The notes below the pieces were generated by a model. The model saw only the letters and a list, made by a program, of their open reading frames with translations. It searched no databases and was not told where the DNA came from. From NCBI GenBank assembly GCA_016215145.1, contig JACRLA010000301.1:1-5243 (forward strand): a DNA stretch of 5,243 nt. The letters are read 5' to 3'. The translations under genes and the position numbers were made by a program. Position 1 is the stretch's first letter. Each line of letters starts with the position of its first letter. Below, piece by piece: positions 1 through 4,787 of the stretch. Source of the DNA: Chloroflexota bacterium (GTDB lineage Bacteria > Chloroflexota > Anaerolineae > Anaerolineales > VGOW01).

Positions 1-718
1 AGGAATCTACTCATCGAAAGATTCGTTTCAAGAGCCGTTCCTGTTATTCAGTTACATGGCAGCGTTCACCCAAAAGATTCAATTCGTGCCGGGTGTGATC
101 ATCCTGCCGCAGCGCCAAACCGCGCTCGTCGCCAAACAAGCCGCAACACTCGACGTGTTGAGCAATGGTCGTTTACGACTCGGCGTGGGATTGGGTTGGA
201 ATGAGATCGAATACATTGCCCTCAACCAAAATTTTCATAACCGCAACAAACGCATGGAAGAACAAGTGACTCTCCTGCGCCAACTATGGACTCAGCAACA
301 TGTTACGTTCAAAACTAAATGGCACGATATTCGTGATGCGGGTTTAACTCCATTGCCTGTGCAACATCCGATCCCGATCTGGTTCGGAGCAAACGTGGAT
401 GAGGCGGTGAAGCGCGCGGCACTTCTCGCCGACGGCTGGCTGATGAATCAGCGCACGCCTGAAGATGCAAAACCGCGACTCGAAAAACTTGACCAATATC
501 TCGCCGAAGCGAATCGCTCGCGAAAAGATTTCGGAGTCGAAGGGCGATTGCCTTACGGCGAAGGCGACAAAGATGATTGGCGATTAAAGGTCGAAGGTTG
601 GAAGTCGTTAGGCGTGACGCATCTCTCGTTCAACGCGATGGGCAAAGGGTTTAATACTGCCGAAGCGCACTTGAGCGCGGTGAAAGAGTTTGCAGGAGCG
701 ATCCCTGCTAAAATCTAA
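1..718 (+). CDS. LLM class F420-dependent oxidoreductase (luciferase-like monooxygenase), 5'-truncated
   Basis: The reading frame is open from base 2, and the residues before the first ATG at 56 (including QEPF, then LLFSYMAAFTQ) already match this family. The true start is therefore outside the window and the ATG is internal. 238 residues are visible; members are usually about 280-300, so roughly 50-60 are missing. Visible residues 36-67 hold the family hallmark PQRQTALVAKQ, then GRLRLGVGLGWN. A later WFGANVDEAVKRAALLADGW segment is the usual second conserved block of the TIM barrel. Such enzymes are cytoplasmic flavin- or F420-dependent oxidoreductases; the substrate cannot be deduced. The TAA at 716-718 is 3 bases before mnmA, suggesting co-transcription and possibly translational coupling. 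F420 rather than FMN is inferred from family resemblance only. Confidence 0.88.
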   Translation, partial: GIYSSKDSFQEPFLLFSYMAAFTQKIQFVPGVIILPQRQTALVAKQAATLDVLSNGRLRLGVGLGWNEIEYIALNQNFHNRNKRMEEQVTLLRQLWTQQHVTFKTKWHDIRDAGLTPLPVQHPIPIWFGANVDEAVKRAALLADGWLMNQRTPEDAKPRLEKLDQYLAEANRSRKDFGVEGRLPYGEGDKDDWRLKVEGWKSLGVTHLSFNAMGKGFNTAEAHLSAVKEFAGAIPAKI

Positions 719-721
719 CGC

Positions 722-1822
722 ATGACCCAAGTAGTTGTCGCCATGTCGGGCGGCGTGGATAGTTCGGTGGCGGCGGCGTTGCTCAAAGAGCAAGGGCACG
801 ACGTGATCGGTTTGATGATGCGTTTGTGGAGCGAGTACGAAGGCGCGCACAACCGTTGCTGCGCGCCCGATGCCATGGCAAATGCGCGTTACATCGCCAA
901 CCAGCTGGATATTCCGTTTTATGTCGTTGATACACAAGATTTTTTCAAGCAAACCATCGTAAATTTTTTTATTGATGGCTACTCCAACGGCGTGACTCCC
1001 AACCCGTGCATGGAGTGTAACCGCCACATCCGTTGGGACTTTCTTTTAAATAAAGCGTTATCACTCGGCGCAACACATCTGGCAACCGGACATTACGCTC
1101 GCGTGCGCCAAGTACCAGCAACTAGCGACCAACAACCAATTACTAATTACCAATTACTAAAAGCCGTTGACGAAAAAAAGGATCAATCCTACGTCCTCAG
1201 CGTCATGGGTCAACATCAACTCAGTCACGCCATGTTCCCGCTCGGCGAATACACCAAGCCGCAAGTGCGCGAACTCGCCAAAAAATTTAACTTGCCCGTC
1301 GCCGAAAAACCCGACAGTCAAGATTTATGTTTTCTCTCCGATAACGATTATCGAAGATTCTTAAACGATCACGCCAAAGGAATTGCTAAAACGGGGAACA
1401 TCGTTGACACCGGCGGAAAAATTTTGGGCGAGCATGACGGCTTGCCCTTTTATACAATCGGTCAACGCAAGGGAATCAAAATCGCCGCCAGCGAAGCGTT
1501 ATACGTCATCGGCACAAACATTGAGCGCAACGAACTCATCGTCGGCACGGTGAAAGAGTTGGGACAAAGTAAAATGAGAGTGGCAAGAGTGAACTGGGTT
1601 TCAGGTGTGGTGCCGGCATCCCCGTTTGAGGCGATGATCAAGATTCGCTACAAAGCAAAGGAGCAGCGCGGGCATATCACTCCATTAGGCGATGATCGAG
1701 TCGGCGTTACCTTTGACGAACCGTTGCGCGACATCACCCCTGGACAAGGCGCAGTCTTCTTCGATGGAGAAGTGGTCATCGGAGGTGGAATCATTCAACG
1801 ACAAGGAAAAGAAGGAAATTAA
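722..1822 (+). CDS. mnmA: tRNA-specific 2-thiouridylase MnmA (TrmU)
   Basis: MnmA adenylates U34 of Lys, Glu and Gln tRNAs and replaces the 2-oxygen with sulfur, in the cytoplasm. The 366-residue product has the normal family length. The PP-loop SGGVDS is at residues 9-14, TPNPCMECN at 92-100, ATGHYARV at 121-128, KDQSYVLS at 153-160, FPLGEYTKPQVRELA at 172-186 and KPDSQDLCF at 196-204. GLPFYTIGQRKG, typical of the central domain, and a C-terminal barrel ending VVIGGGII follow. C99 and C203 align with the catalytic pair Cys102/Cys199 of the E. coli enzyme; C96 adds a CxxC. The ATG at 722 directly precedes the PP-loop strand, so the start is secure, but no Shine-Dalgarno lies close to it and coupling to the upstream gene is likely. 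Two oddities: a 7-base-period repeat is translated at residues 132-146, and the last residues (QGKEGN) and stop are supplied by a second repeat. Confidence 0.97.
   Translation: MTQVVVAMSGGVDSSVAAALLKEQGHDVIGLMMRLWSEYEGAHNRCCAPDAMANARYIANQLDIPFYVVDTQDFFKQTIVNFFIDGYSNGVTPNPCMECNRHIRWDFLLNKALSLGATHLATGHYARVRQVPATSDQQPITNYQLLKAVDEKKDQSYVLSVMGQHQLSHAMFPLGEYTKPQVRELAKKFNLPVAEKPDSQDLCFLSDNDYRRFLNDHAKGIAKTGNIVDTGGKILGEHDGLPFYTIGQRKGIKIAASEALYVIGTNIERNELIVGTVKELGQSKMRVARVNWVSGVVPASPFEAMIKIRYKAKEQRGHITPLGDDRVGVTFDEPLRDITPGQGAVFFDGEVVIGGGIIQRQGKEGN
1114..1160 (+). repeat. Heptanucleotide tandem repeat inside mnmA
   Basis: Six degenerate 7-base units begin at 1114, 1121, 1128, 1135, 1142 and 1149 (ACCAGCA, ACTAGCG, ACCAACA, ACCAATT, ACTAATT, ACCAATT), followed by a partial ACTAA. 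Six units equal 42 bases, so the mnmA frame is kept. Translation gives a seven-residue period: PATSDQQ then PITNYQL. It falls between the conserved HYARV and LLKAVD segments, a variable loop in MnmA proteins. Confidence 0.8.
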
Positions 1823-1876
1823 GGAAACGAAGGAAACCATTTTCCCTGATTTCCTTTATCTCCCTTATTTCCTTTT
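1803..1876. repeat. 9-base-period inverted repeat element (AAGGAAA / TTTCCTT) at the mnmA 3' end
   Basis: The left arm carries AAGGAAA at 1803, 1812, 1821 and 1830, exactly 9 bases apart. The right arm carries inverted cores at 1841 (TTTCCCT), 1850 (TTTCCTT), 1859 (TCTCCCT) and 1868 (TTTCCTT), again every 9 bases. Aligned by hand, the arms match at about 26 of 34 positions and could fold into a long imperfect hairpin. The element encodes the last residues of mnmA, supplies its TAA at 1820-1822 and fills most of the gap to the next gene. It could help end or stabilise the transcript, but no clean GC stem plus U-tract is present. Confidence 0.75.
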
Positions 1877-1883
1877 GCATTAC

Positions 1884-2156
1884 ATGACAACCGGTTTCTG
1901 GCTTTTCGCATTCATCCTCTCCACACTGTATGGCGCAGGCTTTCATCTTTGGCAAGGCGGCGGCGCGCGGCAACTGCTTTTATATTTACTCGCCGCGTGG
2001 GTCGGGTTCGCCGCCGGGCATGTTGCCGCCGACCTCATCGGTTTCACTTGGCTCAGCGCGGGCGCGTTGCGCGTTGTCCCGGCGAGCGTGGGCAGTGTGT
2101 TAGCCTTGTTCATCTCGCGCTGGCTCGCCGAAAGAAATTCGCCAACACAAAACTAA
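1884..2156 (+). CDS. Small three-helix membrane protein of unknown function
   Basis: The 90-residue product is very hydrophobic, with probable membrane segments at about residues 4-23, 30-49 and 60-78. Short loops between them contain WQGGGARQ and a GFTWLSAGAL turn, and the tail (AERNSPTQN) is polar. I recognise no enzymatic motif; it resembles small uncharacterised membrane proteins that I associate with Chloroflexota. The frame is open further upstream to 1692, but that extension overlaps mnmA in another frame and then reads through the AAGGAAA/TTTCCTT element, so ATG 1884 is the best start. No Shine-Dalgarno precedes it; an in-frame TTG at 1875 is an alternative. The gene lies 61 bases after mnmA on the same strand and 98 bases before the next gene. 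Confidence 0.7.
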   Translation: MTTGFWLFAFILSTLYGAGFHLWQGGGARQLLLYLLAAWVGFAAGHVAADLIGFTWLSAGALRVVPASVGSVLALFISRWLAERNSPTQN

Positions 2157-2157
2157 A

Positions 2158-2256
2158 TCACGAACCCCGCTACGGGGGCTGCGTGACTCGAGTAGGCGAA
2201 TTTCTCGAATGAGAAAAACGCATTCGCCCCATTCGTCCATTCGTGATATTCGTGAT
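2158..2256. repeat. 9-base-period inverted repeat element (CGAAT / ATTCG) with nested GC hairpin, upstream of the GT-C-like gene
   Basis: Left-arm cores are CGAGT at 2189 and CGAAT at 2197 and 2206, preceded by TCACGAA at 2158. Inverted cores ATTCG occur at 2222, 2231, 2239 and 2248 (spacings 9, 8, 9), with TTCGTGA matching TCACGAA. The centre is the A-rich stretch near 2211-2221. Nested in the left part is a perfect hairpin, CCCCG (2165-2169), loop CTA, CGGGG (2173-2177), flanked by TCACG (2158-2162) and CGTGA (2182-2186). No U-tract follows, so it is not a standard terminator. The last unit merges into the start codon of the next gene. Confidence 0.7.
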
Positions 2257-4264
2257 GAAAAAATTTTCAAGCGAAAAACCCTGGATCGCGCTCGCCTTCC
2301 TCACTCCCCCTCTGCTCGCGCTCGTGTTGTATGGGCGCGTGTTGTCGTTTCCATTTTTTCTCGACGACGATCTCAACTTCACTTGGATGCGCGGGCGGGC
2401 GTTGCTCTCGTATTGGGTAGACTCGTCCGGCTACAAATACTATCGCCCGATCACCTTTGGGATGTGGCGACTGGCGCAAATAATTTTTGGCGAGACGAAT
2501 ACGTTTGCCTTTCACGCGATTGATCTCGTCACCTTGATTCTCATCGGATGGCTTGTCGGCTACCTTGCCGCTCATCTCCAGCGTGATGGCGAAAAACTTA
2601 ACGGGGTTGCCGCCACTCTCGCCGGAGCGTTTGTCCTCACGTCGCCCTTCTTGCCGCAGATCATCTCCAGCGTTTCTCCAGGTCTTTATTTATATGCGCC
2701 CTTCGCCCTCGCACTTACATTTGTAACCTTCGCCCGTTATCGCCAAACAGGAAAACTTAAGTGGGCAGTCCTCACCATACTACTGGGGCTGCTTATACCC
2801 GCGGTCCATGAAAGCCTCATTGTGGTAGGTGGCTTGTTATTTATCTGGCTAGTCGTAGATCAAGAACAGAGCAAACCGCAAAGGCACGAAGAACACAAAG
2901 ATTTATTTTCTTTCCTTCGTGGTCTTCGTGAACTTCGTGGATGGAGAATCCCCTTCATCGTCACGCTCGGCAACGCGCTGTGGTTTTTGCTGTGGCTGCA
3001 AATACCAAAATTAAAGGGTGACGGGTTGGGCTGGGTAGGCTGGACTTCGCTCATTCAAAGCATAGCGTTCTTCTTGCAAGGGCTCACCTTTCCGATTCAA
3101 CCGTTGGCGCAGGTGATGATGCAAAATGGTTGGGGCGAGGTGGCAGCGTCACTCACGCTTGGCGCAGTCGGCTTGATTCTGTTAAGCGGGATTTTGATCG
3201 CGCGCGGCAAGTGGCGCATCTTGGTGATCGGTTTAGCGTGGTACGCCCTCAACGCCGCGCCGATGATCTTTGGCTTGGGCTTTCATTACATGATCAGCAA
3301 CATGCGCTTCTTGGTGCCGCCCATGCCCGCCGCCGCGTTGTTGTGGGCGACGGCGATTGTCGCCGTTGTAGAGACGTTGCATGCAACGTCTCTACGAATT
3401 TTGACCGTCGTCATTCTTGCATTTGCCATCCTTCTTCCTTCGTCCTTCTTCATTCAAGAGTCTATGACTCTCCACACGATGAGCCTCAACTCGGTTCACG
3501 ACTTGCGCGAGATCATCAAAGCCAACCCAACTCAAAAACATTTAATCATCAACCCCATAGATTGGATCGCCAACAACAAACCGCATTACGCCATGGGGCA
3601 TGAGACGGTGCAAATTTTGCCGGGCTATCTCACGCTGCGCGGTTTGACGTTTATCAACACCGGGGTGTGGGCGAATGTTGACGGCGTGGTGTTCGACAAC
3701 ATCAAGCCCGAACTTAAACGCCACTGGTACAGTCTCGCCGCCGATTCGCAAAACGTGGATTGGGAGACGATGGCAACCCGTCTGCCGAATTATGATCGCG
3801 TGTGGCTAACGCGCTATAGCGATGAGCGAGTGGATGTTGTCGAAGCGGGGCGCGTAGAATCCAATGCGCCGATCACGTTTGCCAATCACCTCGCAAGTTT
3901 TGACGAAAAAATTTTGTTGGTCTCGGCGAAAGCGGACGTGGTTAAAAACGAAATGCGCTTAGCTCTGTCGTGGCAGGTGATGAAGCCGATTCAAGGTGAG
4001 GTGTTTCGCCACGTTCTGGATTGTGAGGGGAATGTGTTAGGCTTGGGCGACGGTCCCGCACTTGGGGGAGTTTACCCGACGTGGCTGTGGCGCGGCAATG
4101 ACCGCATCACCGACGTGCGTTTCATCCCGCTCGAAAAATTAAGTTCGTGTTATCGAATCGAGATCGGACTCTACAATCCAGCAAATGGTCAACGCACCAT
4201 CGCACTGGACGCAAACCAAAAACGATTCGAGAATGATGTGGTTGTCGTAGAACAGAACCAATGA
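2255..4264 (+). CDS. Polytopic membrane protein, probable GT-C fold (PMT/TMTC-like) glycosyltransferase
   Basis: About 669 residues. A first membrane helix (about 9-27) is followed by an outer loop with DDDLN at 37-41, then YYRPITFGMWRL at 62-73, FGETNTFAFHAID at 78-90 and a helix near 84-106. This acidic first loop, RP motif and FHxxD arrangement resembles PMT/TMTC-type GT-C enzymes that use lipid-linked sugars at the outer membrane face. About twelve helices extend to residue 400. From about 540 a beta-rich domain (SWQVMKPIQGEVFRHVLD, then GVYPTWLWRG, then YRIEIGLYNP) resembles C-terminal domains of Chloroflexota membrane glycosyltransferases. Substrate unknown; catalysis is inferred, not shown. 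ATG 2255 is preferred; in-frame GTGs at 2243 and 2252 are alternatives. No Shine-Dalgarno precedes any of them, and the start lies inside a repeat. Two further repeats are translated in frame, at residues about 208-229 and 372-381. Confidence 0.75.
   Translation: MKKFSSEKPWIALAFLTPPLLALVLYGRVLSFPFFLDDDLNFTWMRGRALLSYWVDSSGYKYYRPITFGMWRLAQIIFGETNTFAFHAIDLVTLILIGWLVGYLAAHLQRDGEKLNGVAATLAGAFVLTSPFLPQIISSVSPGLYLYAPFALALTFVTFARYRQTGKLKWAVLTILLGLLIPAVHESLIVVGGLLFIWLVVDQEQSKPQRHEEHKDLFSFLRGLRELRGWRIPFIVTLGNALWFLLWLQIPKLKGDGLGWVGWTSLIQSIAFFLQGLTFPIQPLAQVMMQNGWGEVAASLTLGAVGLILLSGILIARGKWRILVIGLAWYALNAAPMIFGLGFHYMISNMRFLVPPMPAAALLWATAIVAVVETLHATSLRILTVVILAFAILLPSSFFIQESMTLHTMSLNSVHDLREIIKANPTQKHLIINPIDWIANNKPHYAMGHETVQILPGYLTLRGLTFINTGVWANVDGVVFDNIKPELKRHWYSLAADSQNVDWETMATRLPNYDRVWLTRYSDERVDVVEAGRVESNAPITFANHLASFDEKILLVSAKADVVKNEMRLALSWQVMKPIQGEVFRHVLDCEGNVLGLGDGPALGGVYPTWLWRGNDRITDVRFIPLEKLSSCYRIEIGLYNPANGQRTIALDANQKRFENDVVVVEQNQ
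2877..2940. repeat. 9-base-period inverted repeat element (CACGAAG / CTTCGTG) translated inside the GT-C-like gene
   Basis: Left-arm cores are CGCAAAG at 2877, CACGAAG at 2885 and CACAAAG at 2894. Right-arm cores CTTCGTG occur at 2915, 2924 and 2933, exactly 9 bases apart. Bases 2885-2900 and 2915-2930 are inverted repeats matching at 14 of 16 positions, around an AT-rich centre. The right arm is translated as LRG-LRE-LRG (residues 221-229) and the left arm as PQRHEEHKD. This puts a highly charged segment in a loop between two membrane helices. Confidence 0.8.
3368..3395. repeat. Perfect 28-bp palindrome translated inside the GT-C-like gene
   Basis: The arm GTAGAGACGTTGCA (3368-3381) is followed directly, with no spacer, by its exact reverse complement (3382-3395). 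The palindrome begins on a codon boundary and encodes VETLHATSL plus the first base of the next codon, at residues 372-381. This sits in a short turn between the helices ending near 371 and starting near 382. A perfect palindrome of this length is very unlikely by chance. From memory, similar GTAGAGACGTTGCA palindromes occur in several bacterial groups, including cyanobacteria. Confidence 0.9.
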
Positions 4265-4270
4265 CTAAAC

Positions 4271-4344
4271 CGTCATTGCGAGTCTTCGAGAAGCAATCTC
4301 TAAACGCGACCGAGATTGCTTCGCAAAGTGCGCTCGCAATGACG
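4271..4344. repeat. Interrupted palindromic element (CGTCATTGCGAG ... CTCGCAATGACG) after the GT-C-like gene
   Basis: The outer arms CGTCATTGCGAG (4271-4282) and CTCGCAATGACG (4333-4344) are perfect 12-base inverted repeats. The inner arms GAAGCAATCTC (4290-4300) and GAGATTGCTTC (4312-4322) are perfect 11-base inverted repeats around an 11-base loop. Between outer and inner stems the sides are unequal (7 versus 10 bases). The element starts 6 bases after the TGA at 4262-4264, in a convergent gap, so an RNA hairpin here could protect or end the transcript. From memory, the CGTCATTGCGAG core is a widespread bacterial repeat motif. Confidence 0.88.
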
Positions 4345-4383
4345 AACTGGCTGAGTGATTATGAACAGAGACAGATCGAATCT

Positions 4384-4407
4384 TTGAAATTTGAAATTTG
4401 TTTTTTT
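4384..4407 (+). repeat. Short TTGAAAT heptamer repeat followed by a T7 tract in the convergent gap
   Basis: TTGAAAT occurs at 4384 and 4391, followed by a partial TTG (4398-4400) and then seven T residues (4401-4407), just before the stop of the minus-strand gene at 4413-4415. AGATC (4373-4377) and GATCT (4408-4412) flank it as a weak inverted repeat. The T-run could serve plus-strand termination together with the upstream palindrome, but no strong stem abuts it. Confidence 0.5.
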
Positions 4408-4412
4408 GATCT

Positions 4413-4787
4413 TTACTCGTATGCCGTCGTCATGGCGCGAAAGGCAACGCCCGCTAAAAAGAACGCCATCATGGCGTAGAGCAATGCTTCGTTCTTGCCG
4501 TTGCGCCCGCGCGTGAAGAGGTAGATGCCGGGGATGGCGATGATCATGATCACACCGTACAGATAATGCACAATGCCGCGCGCCGGTGAGGCACCGTTGA
4601 GCGCCATCACCACGCCGATGATGGCTTGGACGACGAACAAACCTTCGCCAAGCGCGAGCATCCCGAACATATTGCCATCCACGCCGCTGTTGCGCCAGCG
4701 CCGCAAACCATAAACGCCAATGATAAGGCTGAAGATAAGACTGGTAATGAAGAGTCTGCTGTGAAGGAAAATTAAAGTGGGTAACAT
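4413..4787 (-). CDS. Small four-helix membrane protein of unknown function
   Basis: The 124-residue product starts at the ATG read from 4787 and ends in TAA (4415-4413). Probable membrane helices lie at about residues 12-28, 43-63, 72-91 and 101-116. Points that look conserved are LHSRLF at 8-13, GEGLFVVQ at 47-54, ARGIVHYLYG at 69-78, FTRGRNGKNEAL at 91-102 and FRAMTT at 116-121. Histidines 9 and 74 near helix ends could bind a cofactor such as heme, but this is speculation. It resembles small uncharacterised membrane proteins that I associate with Chloroflexota. The frame is open to 5147, but that extension is low-complexity and lies opposite a clearly coding plus-strand gene, so it is rejected. 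The Shine-Dalgarno is weak (GAGAG, about 15 bases upstream). The gene's first 11 bases overlap the start of the divergent HEAT gene. Confidence 0.78.
   Translation of the reverse strand: MLPTLIFLHSRLFITSLIFSLIIGVYGLRRWRNSGVDGNMFGMLALGEGLFVVQAIIGVVMALNGASPARGIVHYLYGVIMIIAIPGIYLFTRGRNGKNEALLYAMMAFFLAGVAFRAMTTAYE
4764..4768 (+). promoter_or_regulatory. Ribosome binding site AAGGA that decides the GTG start at 4777
   Basis: AAGGA ends 8 bases before the GTG at 4777, an ideal spacing. An in-frame TGA at 4762-4764 rules out a longer product. This is the clearest Shine-Dalgarno in the window, and it lies within the 5' coding region of the opposing membrane protein gene. Confidence 0.75.

Noticed and set aside
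608..1027. 139-residue minus-strand open frame
   Set aside because: It lies opposite the 3' end of the oxidoreductase and the mnmA PP-loop region, both clearly coding on the plus strand; its own sequence shows no family motif.
1114..1160. CRISPR-like or iteron array
   Set aside because: Units of 7 bases without spacers, translated in frame within mnmA, fit a tandem repeat; there is no CRISPR repeat-spacer pattern and no replication initiator gene nearby.
1692..1883. Upstream extension of the small membrane protein gene
   Set aside because: The extension overlaps mnmA in another frame and then translates the AAGGAAA/TTTCCTT repeat; the membrane protein pattern begins at ATG 1884.
2165..2177. 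CCCCG/CGGGG hairpin as an intrinsic terminator
   Set aside because: The stem is short and no T-tract follows; it is better treated as part of the repeat element.
3130..3603. 157-residue frame inside the GT-C-like gene
   Set aside because: It is arginine- and histidine-rich shadow sequence of the real membrane protein frame.
4261..4479. 72-residue plus-strand frame overlapping the GT-C-like stop by ATGA
   Set aside because: It reads through the CGTCATTGCGAG palindrome and then antisense into the minus-strand gene; an artefact of repeat sequence.
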